DNA from: Alteromonas abrolhosensis
GTDB lineage: Bacteria > Pseudomonadota > Gammaproteobacteria > Enterobacterales > Alteromonadaceae
DNA: 47,372 nt
Reading direction: 5' to 3'
NCBI RefSeq assembly: GCF_001953635.1
Contig: NZ_MEJH01000017.1
Coordinates: forward strand, 11,012 to 58,383
Shown: positions 7,200 through 15,463 of the stretch, in pieces
Numbering within the stretch: the stretch's first letter is position 1
Layout of the letters: every line of letters begins with the position of its first letter
Translations under genes and position numbers: made by a program
Notes under the pieces: generated by a model
Database searches by the model: none
The model's input: only the letters and a program-made list of their open reading frames with translations
What the model was told of the DNA's origin: nothing

Positions 7200-8600
7200 A
7201 TCATTCATCGTGTTTTTAAATCTGTTAAGCGCGCTTTTTCAAAAGAGAGTTCGTCTCCTAACGCTTTAAAGCCAAGGACTATGACCCGTGGAGAACACGG
7301 TATATCTCGCGAAGACGTAAGCGCAAATGCATTGAAAGTAATGTATCGCCTTAATGGAGCTGGCTTCGAATCCTATTTGGTAGGAGGCTGTGTACGCGAC
7401 ATTTTGATGGGTCACGAACCAAAAGATTTCGACGTGGTGACGAACGCCACACCTGAACAAATTAAAGGCTTGTTCAGAAATTGCCGTCTTATCGGCAGGC
7501 GCTTTCGCCTGGCCCACATTGTATTTGGCCGCGAAATCATTGAAGTAGCCACATTCCGTGGTCACCACCAAGAGTCAGACGAAGACGAAAACCTTCCCAA
7601 GGGCAAAGCTGTCGCAAAACGTGACGCTCACGGACAGCTAGTACGCGATAACGTATTTGGCACCATTGAAGAAGATGCTGAACGCCGTGACTTTACCTTT
7701 AACGCCATGTATTACAGCGTGGCAGACTTTACGGTAAAAGACTTTGCTAATGGCTTAGCCGCCATAGAAAAACGAGAAGTTGAGCTTATTGGCGACCCGG
7801 AAACACGCTACCGTGAAGATCCGGTACGCATGCTACGTGCGGTGCGCTTTGCCGTTAAGCTTGGCATGCGCATAGAAGCGAAAACCGCTGCACCGATTAA
7901 ATCTCTGGCCAACCTTTTACAGAACATTCCACCTGCGCGCTTGTTTGAAGAAACCCTTAAACTGTTTTTATCGGGTAAGGGAGAAGAAACCTTCTTAATG
8001 CTGCACGAATATGGCTTAATAGAGCCTTTATTCCCTCAGCTAACGCCGTTTCTGAAAGATGAAAACAGCCGTGAAATGCAGTTTGTACGTCGCGTACTTG
8101 CTAATACCGACGAGCGCATTAATAGCGACCAGCGTGTTACGCCAGCGTTCCTTTATGCCGCACTACTCTGGTATCCGGTTGAAGAAGAATCGCAACGCTT
8201 ACAAAGCGAGTCTGGCTTAAACGCTCACGATGCATTTAACATTGCGTCAGGCGAGGTTATCGCCCGTCAGACGCAACGCATTATGATCCCTAAACGCTTT
8301 TCTACCGTGGTACGGGACATCTGGATTTTACAGCAACGTCTACCTAAGCGCTTTGGTCGTCGCGCTTTCCAATTGCTCACGCACCCTAAATTTAGAGCTG
8401 GCTATGACTTTTTACTTGCCCGCGGCCAAATCGAAGGTGGCGATCTTCTTGAATTAGCGCAGTGGTGGACGCACTTCCAGCACGCTGACAACGGTAAGCA
8501 GAAAGGCATGCTTAACGCCCTTCGCAAAAGCGAAGGCGGCGCAAAAGGTGCCCCGCGTAAGCGCAAGCGTAAACCAGCGAAACGAGGTCCTGATGCATAA
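7200..8600 (+). CDS. pcnB: PcnB, poly(A) polymerase I (likely non-AUG start)
   Basis: PcnB adds poly(A) tails to RNA 3' ends and so promotes decay. Seen are the nucleotidyltransferase core LVGGCVRDILMGHEPKDFDVVTNAT with the catalytic Asp pair, RRFRLAHIVFG, the EDAERRDFTFNAMYY segment, RYREDPVRMLRAVRFA, and a basic Arg/Lys-rich C-terminal tail. The first ATG is at 7281, but the frame stays open upstream and encodes IIHRVFKSVKRAFSKES, which aligns with the N-terminus of E. coli PcnB, known to start at AUU. GGAG at 7188-7191 stands 8 bases from ATC 7200 and 11 from ATT 7203, while the ATG at 7281 has only AAGGA two bases away. I therefore place the start at 7200; 7197, 7203 or 7281 are alternatives. 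Confidence 0.9.
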   Translation: MIHRVFKSVKRAFSKESSSPNALKPRTMTRGEHGISREDVSANALKVMYRLNGAGFESYLVGGCVRDILMGHEPKDFDVVTNATPEQIKGLFRNCRLIGRRFRLAHIVFGREIIEVATFRGHHQESDEDENLPKGKAVAKRDAHGQLVRDNVFGTIEEDAERRDFTFNAMYYSVADFTVKDFANGLAAIEKREVELIGDPETRYREDPVRMLRAVRFAVKLGMRIEAKTAAPIKSLANLLQNIPPARLFEETLKLFLSGKGEETFLMLHEYGLIEPLFPQLTPFLKDENSREMQFVRRVLANTDERINSDQRVTPAFLYAALLWYPVEEESQRLQSESGLNAHDAFNIASGEVIARQTQRIMIPKRFSTVVRDIWILQQRLPKRFGRRAFQLLTHPKFRAGYDFLLARGQIEGGDLLELAQWWTHFQHADNGKQKGMLNALRKSEGGAKGAPRKRKRKPAKRGPDA

Positions 8601-9090
8601 AGAGCACGTGTACATTGGTGTAGGTAGCAACCTTGGCGATAGCCAAGGAAAGGCACAGCGCGCATTTGATGCTATAGGTCAAATAGAAGACACTCGCGTA
8701 CTTAAAACCTCTTCACTTTATTCCAGTAAACCGATGGGGCCGCAAGACCAACCTGACTATATTAATGCGGTATGTTTAATAGAAACGTCGTTAAAGCCAC
8801 ACGGATTATTGAAGCAGCTGCAGCGCATAGAGCTAGAAGAAGGCCGTGAGCGCAAAGGTGAGCGCTGGGGGCCGCGCACCTTGGATTTGGATATTTTGTT
8901 ATACGGCAGCGAAACTATCGATACCGCAGACTTAATCATTCCCCATTACGGCATGGCTGAACGCGAGTTCGTTATGGTACCGCTGTTTGAAATTGCGCCC
9001 AATATGGTGATGCACGACGGCAAACCCATTTCAGCGTGGGTCGCCAACTGTTCCCTAGACGGACTTCGTCGCCTGCGCTCTTCCAATTAG
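8593..9090 (+). CDS. folK: FolK, 6-hydroxymethyl-7,8-dihydropterin pyrophosphokinase
   Basis: FolK transfers pyrophosphate from ATP to 6-hydroxymethyl-dihydropterin, the step before FolP in folate synthesis. From 8593 the protein has 165 residues, the usual length. It shows YIGVGSNLGD at the start, SSLYSSKPMGPQDQPDYINAV, and the HPPK signature RWGPRTLDLDILLY. The ATG at 8593 overlaps the end of pcnB by eight bases (ATGCATAA). GAGG five bases upstream makes it better than the longer frame from 8548. The pcnB-folK-panB-panC order is that of E. coli. Confidence 0.96.
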   Translation: MHKEHVYIGVGSNLGDSQGKAQRAFDAIGQIEDTRVLKTSSLYSSKPMGPQDQPDYINAVCLIETSLKPHGLLKQLQRIELEEGRERKGERWGPRTLDLDILLYGSETIDTADLIIPHYGMAEREFVMVPLFEIAPNMVMHDGKPISAWVANCSLDGLRRLRSSN

Positions 9091-9147
9091 CGGCAAAATC
9101 CGTATAGTTCGCCACACGATATCAACAATATCAATCTGAGACATGTC

Positions 9148-9942
9148 ATGAAGAAAGTAACTGTATCGGGCTTGCTAAAGAAAAAGCAGGCCGGGGAAAA
9201 GATCACCTCTTTAACCGCTTACGACGCCAGCTTCGCCAAAATGTTCGACGAACAAGGCGTAGACGCCCTTCTTATCGGCGACTCTTTAGGCATGGTTCTT
9301 CAAGGTGAAGACGACACCCTACCGGTAACCATTGATGACATTGCCTACCACACGAAAAGTGTGCGTCGCGGCACTGAACGCGCCTTCGTATTAGCCGATA
9401 TGCCGTTTATGTCTTACGCCACTCCTGAGCAAACCTACGCCAATGCAGCAAAGCTTATGGCTGCAGGTGCAAGTATGGTTAAGATGGAAGGTGGAAGCTG
9501 GTTGTGCGACACCATCAAAGGCTTAAACCTGCGTGGCGTACCTGTGTGTGGCCATTTAGGCTTAACGCCTCAGTCAGTGCACGTTTTCGGTGGTTTTAAA
9601 GTACAAGGCCGCGAAGCGAGCCAGGCTGAAAAACTGCTTAGCGAAGCAAAAGCGCTGGAAGAAGCCGGTATTCAGTTATTGGTGCTTGAGTGCGTGCCTT
9701 CATCGCTAGGCAGAGCGGTTAGCGAAGCCCTAACCATACCGGTAATCGGTATAGGCGCAGGCAAAGATACCGACGGTCAAATTCTGGTGATGCACGACAT
9801 GTTTGGCATCAGCGCGAACTACATGCCGAAGTTTTCAAAGAACTACCTTCTAGAAACCGGCGATATGCGCAAAGCCGTATCAAAATATATTGAAGATGTG
9901 CAAAGCGGTGCGTTCCCATCGGCTGAACACAGCTTCGAGTAA
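9148..9942 (+). CDS. panB: PanB, ketopantoate hydroxymethyltransferase
   Basis: PanB makes ketopantoate from alpha-ketoisovalerate and methylene-tetrahydrofolate, the first committed step of pantothenate synthesis. The 264-residue protein has the family length and the segments [32 protein letters not shown], the metal and substrate region VKMEGGSW, and [20 protein letters not shown], with [20 protein letters not shown] near the end. It is cytosolic. It lies 11 bases before panC, which has its own ribosome site. Its own upstream region has only a weak GAGACA-type ribosome site. Confidence 0.97.
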   Translation: MKKVTVSGLLKKKQAGEKITSLTAYDASFAKMFDEQGVDALLIGDSLGMVLQGEDDTLPVTIDDIAYHTKSVRRGTERAFVLADMPFMSYATPEQTYANAAKLMAAGASMVKMEGGSWLCDTIKGLNLRGVPVCGHLGLTPQSVHVFGGFKVQGREASQAEKLLSEAKALEEAGIQLLVLECVPSSLGRAVSEALTIPVIGIGAGKDTDGQILVMHDMFGISANYMPKFSKNYLLETGDMRKAVSKYIEDVQSGAFPSAEHSFE

Positions 9943-9953
9943 CGAGGTAAATT

Positions 9954-10805
9954 ATGAAGGTGGTTGATAGCATTTCAGTATTGCGCAGCACGGTGAATGC
10001 ATGGAAACGCAATGGTGAAACCGTAGGTTTTGTACCCACTATGGGCAACCTGCACGATGGTCATCTCAAACTAGTTAAAAAGGCGAAAGCGCATAACGAC
10101 AAAGTGGTAGTTAGCATTTTTGTTAACCCTATGCAGTTTGGCGCGAACGAAGATTTAGACGCCTATCCACGCACTATCGAAGAAGATAAAGCTAAGCTGA
10201 CTTCAGTGGGTGCAGACGCGGTGTTTTTACCAAGCGTTGCGGAAATGTATCCGGCGGGACTGGACGCGCAGACTTTCGTTGAAGTACCCGGCATTTCAGG
10301 CTCTCATTGTGGCGCGAGTCGCCCAGGCCACTTTCGCGGCGTAGCTACCGTGGTGACCAAGCTTTTCAACATGGTACAGCCAGACGATGCGTTTTTTGGT
10401 GAAAAAGACTTCCAGCAGCTACAAGTTATTCGCGCTTTAGCTCGCGATTTATCAATGGCAGTGAAAGTCCACGGCGTGCCTACTGAGCGCGAGACGTCAG
10501 GTCTGGCAATGAGCTCTAGAAATGGCTATCTCACAGACACTGAAAAAGCGACCGCGAGTGCTATTTTTGCAGAAATGCAGCGCTTAAAAGCGGGTATAGA
10601 AAGCGGTAACACCGACTTTGTTGAGCTTGAAAATACCATGGTCAGTAACCTTGAAGCGAAAGGCTTTAAGAAGGACTACTGTCAGGTAGTTAACGCCGCC
10701 ACGTTTGAACCAGCTAACGATAGCGACAAAGAATTAGTTCTGCTGGTTGCTATGTTTATGGGCAAGACGCGCTTAATTGATAATATGCAGATTACGCGAG
10801 ATTAA
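9954..10805 (+). CDS. panC: PanC, pantothenate synthetase
   Basis: PanC joins pantoate and beta-alanine with ATP to give pantothenate. The 283-residue protein shows the HIGH-like motif in GFVPTMGNLHDGHLKLV, VVVSIFVNPMQFG, the substrate loop FFGEKDFQQLQVIR, and the KMSKS-like GLAMSSRNGYL. GAGG six to seven bases upstream of the ATG supports the start. It follows panB closely and ends just before a bidirectional terminator shared with panP, which supplies its beta-alanine substrate. Confidence 0.97.
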   Translation: MKVVDSISVLRSTVNAWKRNGETVGFVPTMGNLHDGHLKLVKKAKAHNDKVVVSIFVNPMQFGANEDLDAYPRTIEEDKAKLTSVGADAVFLPSVAEMYPAGLDAQTFVEVPGISGSHCGASRPGHFRGVATVVTKLFNMVQPDDAFFGEKDFQQLQVIRALARDLSMAVKVHGVPTERETSGLAMSSRNGYLTDTEKATASAIFAEMQRLKAGIESGNTDFVELENTMVSNLEAKGFKKDYCQVVNAATFEPANDSDKELVLLVAMFMGKTRLIDNMQITRD

Positions 10806-10810
10806 GCGTA

Positions 10811-10830
10811 ATACCAATCCTCGCGGATAG
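10811..10830. repeat. Fragment of the ATACCAATCC palindromic repeat
   Basis: ATACCAATCCTCGCGGATAG shares its first ten bases and the following GC-GATA pattern with the arms of the element at 1201-1264. No matching second arm is present, so it looks like a remnant. Confidence 0.45.
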
Positions 10831-10846
10831 TCTCGAACTACAATAG

Positions 10847-10897
10847 AAAACGCCCGATGCAATGCTCTTAAACAGAGCCTGTATCGGGCGTTTTTTT
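10847..10897. terminator. Bidirectional terminator between panC and panP
   Basis: AAAACGCCCGATGC pairs with GTATCGGGCGTTTTTTT around an inner GCTCT/AGAGC hairpin. The long T-run serves panC; the A-run on the left gives a shorter T-run for panP. Confidence 0.9.
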
Positions 10898-10921
10898 ATA
10901 TGTAGCTGTTAAAGTCCGCTG

Positions 10922-12556
10922 TTAAGAAGCAACGGTTTCTGTTTCGCGAACAAAATCCATTAGCTCTTTCCATGCCTGAGTCTCTTTCGCAATTAAGTGC
11001 TGTTCAGCTAAAATCGCGGCCAAATCGTTATGGCTGGTAAGCGGATTCGCTAACACCACGCGAAATACAGTAATGCACTGGGAAGGGTAATCCGGCGCTT
11101 CCAAGCGAGTACGAGATACAAATGACTTACCAGCCTCACGCTGCTGCTTTTGTACCGCAACAACTAGGGCATCAATTTTCTCGTTAATGGCGTTGCGGGT
11201 TTTAGCATTCACATGCTTCAGCTTTTCCTGCACCTCAGCGGGGCATACGCGATAGGTCAACAAAGAGAGAATAGGTGTTGTGGTCAACTCGAAGTCTTGG
11301 GCCTTATCAATCATCTGCGCAAAGTCTTTGGCTTTATCGATACTGCGATCGATAAGTAGCTCGTAACCTTTACGACCGAATATATGTAGCGCCGAGTACA
11401 CCATCATGGCCATACCGTTGCGGGAGCCTTCAAGCGTGGTAGCACCTAAATCTTTAGAGCCTGCACGCAGTATATACTGGGCATGATGCCTTACCGCATT
11501 GGCATTTTGTGGGTCTTTGAAAAGCGCCATTCCCGCGCCCATAGGCACGTACATTTGCTTGTGTGCATCAATAGTCACTGAGTCTGCGCGCTCAATACCT
11601 TTTAGTCTGTCGCGATAGCGCGCTGAGAATAGCGTAGCGCCGCCCCAGGCTGCGTCTACATGGAACCAGCAGCCTAATTCTTTGGCTACGTCAGCAAGCT
11701 CATCCAGCGGGTCTACGTGCCCCGTTTCAGTAGTTCCGCCTACCCCAACAATTGCCAGAAGCTTATTACCTTCCTCTTGATAACGTTTACCAATGCGAAG
11801 GGCTTTCGCTGGGTCGAGGGTTTGTTTCGGCGCAGGCACAGTTAATAACTGCTCACGACCTAACCCCAATACGTCCACAGCCTTTGAGAGCGAGTAATGG
11901 CCGCGCTTGCTGCACATCACGCCTAAATTATTAATATTGTAGTGGCGATAGGCTGCGGCAAGACCCGCTTTAGCCACGCCTGAAAACCCTTTTTGTGGGC
12001 CAAGCAGTTTGTTACGCGCCACCCATAAGGCAGTGATATTGGCAATGGTTCCGCCCGAGCAGAAAGCGCCTAAAGAATGCGCGGCACTGTGTAGGTGCTC
12101 ATCATAAAAGTCCTGAGGCTGGTCGTACACAAGGTTGTGCATCATACCCAGCACTTGACGTTCAAGCGGCGTAAAGGCTTTAGAGGTTTCTATCTTAACC
12201 AGGTTCTGATTAAGCCCTACCATTAACTTAGAAAGCGGCAGATGAAAATAAGGCAACGCAGAGGTCATGTGACCGATAAAGGTAGGAGAATAAGTATTAA
12301 CAGAATGCGCAACGAGCTTATCTAACAAGCTTTCAGCGTGAGTAGACACGAACTCAGGTGATTCAGGCACCTTTGAGTCTGAAAAGTCTTTTTCAATTTC
12401 TTCTAACGACGTCTTCTTTGTCACTACGTGCTGCGACAAAAAATCTAAGATATTGTCAGATAAATGCTGCTCTATTTGAGCCAGCTTTGAGTCTTTGTGT
12501 TCAGGCTTGGTAAAGACCCTAAACAGGTGCTCTAAACTAACTTGCGCTTCACCCAC
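10922..12556 (-). CDS. panP: PanP, PLP-dependent aspartate 1-decarboxylase
   Basis: A 544-residue group II decarboxylase. In Vibrio and related bacteria PanP makes beta-alanine from aspartate and takes the place of the pyruvoyl enzyme PanD. Seen are CSGGTIANITALWVAR, the cofactor Asp in WFHVDAAWGG, and the Schiff-base lysine in TIDAHKQMYVPMGAG in the second half. The convergent position next to panBC and the absence of panD here fit that role; glutamate decarboxylase homology is the alternative label. The start is GTG at 12556, with AGGTG about seven bases upstream. It is well expressed from its own promoter, if the spacing is a guide. Confidence 0.92.
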   Translation of the reverse strand: MGEAQVSLEHLFRVFTKPEHKDSKLAQIEQHLSDNILDFLSQHVVTKKTSLEEIEKDFSDSKVPESPEFVSTHAESLLDKLVAHSVNTYSPTFIGHMTSALPYFHLPLSKLMVGLNQNLVKIETSKAFTPLERQVLGMMHNLVYDQPQDFYDEHLHSAAHSLGAFCSGGTIANITALWVARNKLLGPQKGFSGVAKAGLAAAYRHYNINNLGVMCSKRGHYSLSKAVDVLGLGREQLLTVPAPKQTLDPAKALRIGKRYQEEGNKLLAIVGVGGTTETGHVDPLDELADVAKELGCWFHVDAAWGGATLFSARYRDRLKGIERADSVTIDAHKQMYVPMGAGMALFKDPQNANAVRHHAQYILRAGSKDLGATTLEGSRNGMAMMVYSALHIFGRKGYELLIDRSIDKAKDFAQMIDKAQDFELTTTPILSLLTYRVCPAEVQEKLKHVNAKTRNAINEKIDALVVAVQKQQREAGKSFVSRTRLEAPDYPSQCITVFRVVLANPLTSHNDLAAILAEQHLIAKETQAWKELMDFVRETETVAS

Positions 12557-13119
12557 TCAACACACCTCATACTTAAAACAATCACACATTTCGCTTACAT
12601 TTATTGGGCGAAATCAACAGGCGGTTTTGTAGGACACCGGCCTGACACTTACTTTTCCTTTTAGCCAACTAGCATTCGACACAATTACTTTGTGACTGGT
12701 GCAGCTATTTATCCAACATATCCCTTAACGGTACATCGGCTGGGCTAATGCGCGTTGACGCGGTCCATTCGTTGCCAAACCTGAAAACTTATCACAATAC
12801 TTTCAGGGTGTCGCACTTTACATCAGATTGCAATGCTCGCCAAGGGTTAGCGCACGGCATTTAAGCTACTATTAACGTTTTATTACATGCCCCAATCCCG
12901 TGAGACAACCAATTCTGTACACGTAATTAAGCAAATTCCCGCGAATTTTGTACCGCAAATTTTATCAGTCTCTACTATATTTAATTTATGAATAGTACCA
13001 ACACGAGTCTCTCGTATTGGTTGTCCATCTTCTAATTGCGAGCCTAAGTAGCCATTGAACTCACATTCAAGCATTCATCGCTACGATAAAGTACTGCTTC
13101 AAAGCAAGGGGGTCTTTCT
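12557..13119. other. Intergenic region between panP and the EAL gene
   Basis: About 560 bases holding the divergent promoters. A 63-codon frame on the minus strand (12883-13074) has no ribosome site or recognisable motif and I do not call it. No terminator, repeat or RNA gene is evident. Confidence 0.5.
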
Positions 13120-13851
13120 ATGCCCATTCGTGAAATTTCCGAGGATTTCTCTATCGATGATATCGTGCCTTATTTTCAACCCATCGTTGACTTACAAAGC
13201 CAAGGAGTATGGCGCTACGAGTGCCTGGCACGCTTGATAACCCGAGGTGATAAGACTTTTTTACCTAGCGAGTTTCTCTACCTTATAGAGCGCGAACAAC
13301 ACGTAAATACACTTGCAGCGAGCATGTTTGTGCAATGTGCCAGCTATTTTCACGACGTTAATATCCCTTGGAACATCAATATAACTGCCAATGACCTTCA
13401 CAATGTAGAGCTTACTAATACCCTCATCACCCATTTAGCAAGCTATCCCACGCCGGAGCGTGTAAGTATAGAAGTGAGTGCTTCTACTGCCCTATCCAAT
13501 CCGAAAAGCCTTACCGCATTTATCGAAAAAAGTATGCATGTGGGACTGGGCGTTTTCATCGACAACGTTGGGTCATGCCCAGGCAATATACGTGCGCTAA
13601 TGAACTTGCCGGTTCGAGGGATTAAGCTTGCAGGCGGGCTAATCAAACACTACGACGAACAAGAAGCGGTGAGGGAATATGTAGACTATCTACTGTCGCT
13701 ATGTGAAAGACATGGCGTTAGCACTATTGCCGAGCACGTTGAGGATGAGGCGCATTTAGAAAGAGTGAAGCGACTGCCCATTCGTTATGCACAGGGATAT
13801 GTGTTTAGTCCGCCCATGGCGAATGTACGAAGTGCCACTGCGCGCCATTAA
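13120..13851 (+). CDS. Degenerate EAL-domain protein, probably catalytically inactive
   Basis: A 243-residue protein made of one EAL domain (c-di-GMP phosphodiesterase fold) with no sensory or membrane part. The EAL motif is ECLAR, so the first Glu is kept. The segment usually written LEITES is IEVSAS, losing the second Glu. The DDFG loop is IDNVG, replacing the second Asp, and the KID position reads KLA, losing the Asp. AEHVED and QGYVF resemble the last conserved blocks. Several metal ligands are therefore missing and hydrolysis is unlikely; c-di-GMP binding or protein interaction is more plausible. A strong AAGGGGG site seven bases before the ATG supports the start. Confidence 0.85.
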   Translation: MPIREISEDFSIDDIVPYFQPIVDLQSQGVWRYECLARLITRGDKTFLPSEFLYLIEREQHVNTLAASMFVQCASYFHDVNIPWNINITANDLHNVELTNTLITHLASYPTPERVSIEVSASTALSNPKSLTAFIEKSMHVGLGVFIDNVGSCPGNIRALMNLPVRGIKLAGGLIKHYDEQEAVREYVDYLLSLCERHGVSTIAEHVEDEAHLERVKRLPIRYAQGYVFSPPMANVRSATARH

Positions 13852-13879
13852 CGGGTATCTACCCCAGAACTAAAGCAAA

Positions 13880-13905
13880 CGGGGCGAGATGTTCATCTCG
13901 CCCCG
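13880..13905. terminator. Strong hairpin between convergent genes
   Basis: CGGGGCGAGATG pairs perfectly with CATCTCGCCCCG across a two-base centre. It lies between the EAL gene and the convergent TrmB-like gene. No T-run follows on either strand, so it may act as an RNA 3'-end protector or inefficient terminator. Confidence 0.7.
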
Positions 13906-13945
13906 CTATCATTAGTTATCAGTGGTTCTAGCTGATAAAGTTGAA

Positions 13946-14623
13946 TCAGCTTTCTTCACTACGACAGTTTAGCTGCCAGCACGATTGACCGCTACCTCTG
14001 TACTTTCGCTCAAACGGCGTCATATGGTTATCGCCAGTGACTTCAGATAAATCAGATACCATGCCGTAATGTTTAGCCGCTTGCGCAAATTCCATTAGAT
14101 AAATAAGCCAGTTGCTACGCACTTCAATATTTGGAGTGATCGCCATCAGGTCCACCATGGCCGCACTACCGTGCCAGCGCTTTTGAACCTGCGTTTTTTT
14201 AGGATAGGGGTTGGGATACAGCAGAAAGTGCTGAGTCACGTTCCAATTAGACTGCTTTACTAAGCGCCAAAAGTCGTTCACATCTGCACGAATAACCCGA
14301 TAGTTGTCTTGCTGTGCGCTGTAATGCTCGTGTTTATCCACTCGCAGCGCCGACTTATCAATACCGATAACACGCGCATCGGGGTTTGCTCTTGCAATAT
14401 TCGCCGTACTTTCGCCAACACCACAGCAAGAATCTAGAATAACCTCACCGTTAAAACCATTACCGTTATCAAGCCACGCACTCACTTCGTCAAAAGCTGT
14501 TTGTGTATGATCGCTAATCGGTCGCTTATTTTCACTTGCTTGATACTTCTTCACTAAGTCGTCTAACTTGTCGTGAATACCTACCTGCGAGGTGGTGATT
14601 TCTCTTGAGTTACCACTTGCCAT
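13946..14623 (-). CDS. TrmB-like SAM-dependent methyltransferase
   Basis: A 225-residue protein with a Rossmann methyltransferase core. Residues 60-75 hold the SAM loop ILDSCCGVGESTANIA, then VIGIDKSALRVDKHE and FLLYPNPYPKKTQVQKRWHG, which matches the PxPxxKKxxxKRR region of tRNA (guanine46-N7) methyltransferase TrmB. It departs from true TrmB in the SAM loop (CCGVGES in place of GxGxG) and at the C-terminus. It is cytosolic. The ATG shares a base with the stop of the upstream ABC permease gene (TGATG), so it is the last gene of a three-gene unit with yadG/yadH-like genes. A tRNA or other RNA substrate is inferred only. Confidence 0.75.
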   Translation of the reverse strand: MASGNSREITTSQVGIHDKLDDLVKKYQASENKRPISDHTQTAFDEVSAWLDNGNGFNGEVILDSCCGVGESTANIARANPDARVIGIDKSALRVDKHEHYSAQQDNYRVIRADVNDFWRLVKQSNWNVTQHFLLYPNPYPKKTQVQKRWHGSAAMVDLMAITPNIEVRSNWLIYLMEFAQAAKHYGMVSDLSEVTGDNHMTPFERKYRGSGQSCWQLNCRSEES

Positions 14624-15438
14624 CAGCTACGAATACCTTTACCTGTTTTAAGTAGGTAGTACGCTACGCTGAATAACAGCGCATTGAAGCCTACCAGCAA
14701 TGTGAGCGATAAGGTCACGTTTACGTCAGAGACCCCTAAGAACCCATAACGAAATCCGTTAACCATATACACAACCGGATTCGCTTTGCTCACCCACTGC
14801 CAGAATTCAGGCAAAAGCGACAACGAATAGAATACGCCACCCAAGTAGGTTAAAGGCGTTAGTACGAACGTGGGCACTACGCTAATATCATCAAAAGTTT
14901 TCGCAAACACCGCATTAATTAAGCCTGCTGTTGCGAACAAGGTAGAGGTAAGCAGCAAAGTGAGCGCAATAATGCCGAGGTGATGGATTTGCACATCAAC
15001 GAAAAACAGCGACACCAAGGTAACGATAATGCCTATCAGGATAGCCCGGGCTACGCCGCCGCCAACATACCCAAGAATGATGACCGAGGTGGGTACTGGT
15101 GACACCAACAGCTCTTCAATATTGCGCTGAAATTTAGCACTAAAAAATGAAGACGACACGTTGGCGTAGGAGTTTGTGATCACCGACATCATAATAAGAC
15201 CGGGCACAATAAACTCCATGTAAGTAAAACCGCCCATTTCGCCAATACGATTACCAATAAGGCTACCGAATATAACGAAGTACAAGCTCATTGTAATAGC
15301 TGGCGGCACAAGGGTTTGTACCCATATGCGCAAAAAGCGCGTGCATTCTTTTATCCAAATGGTGGTAAGCGCCACATAGTTTTGCTTAAACCAACCCACG
15401 TTTTGTTCTGTGTTCATTTGTGTACTTTCAGTTTTCAT
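14623..15438 (-). CDS. ABC-2 type transporter permease (YadH-like)
   Basis: Integral membrane subunit of an ABC exporter. From 15438 it has 271 residues with about six hydrophobic segments. Typical ABC-2 features are the long N-terminal amphipathic part, the EELLVSPV region after the second helix, and PLTYLGGVFYSLSLLPEFWQW between the last helices. It resembles E. coli YadH. The start at 15438 has AAAGGTG a few bases upstream and follows the ATPase stop by 26 bases; a longer frame from 15489 would overlap the ATPase and lacks such a site. Substrate unknown. Confidence 0.87.
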   Translation of the reverse strand: MKTESTQMNTEQNVGWFKQNYVALTTIWIKECTRFLRIWVQTLVPPAITMSLYFVIFGSLIGNRIGEMGGFTYMEFIVPGLIMMSVITNSYANVSSSFFSAKFQRNIEELLVSPVPTSVIILGYVGGGVARAILIGIIVTLVSLFFVDVQIHHLGIIALTLLLTSTLFATAGLINAVFAKTFDDISVVPTFVLTPLTYLGGVFYSLSLLPEFWQWVSKANPVVYMVNGFRYGFLGVSDVNVTLSLTLLVGFNALLFSVAYYLLKTGKGIRS

Positions 15439-15463
15439 ATTGTCACCTTTACCTATTGTGGGT

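Noticed and set aside
12883..13074. 63-codon frame on the minus strand upstream of the EAL gene
   Set aside because: It has no ribosome site, no recognisable motif and overlaps the expected promoter region, so chance is the simpler explanation.
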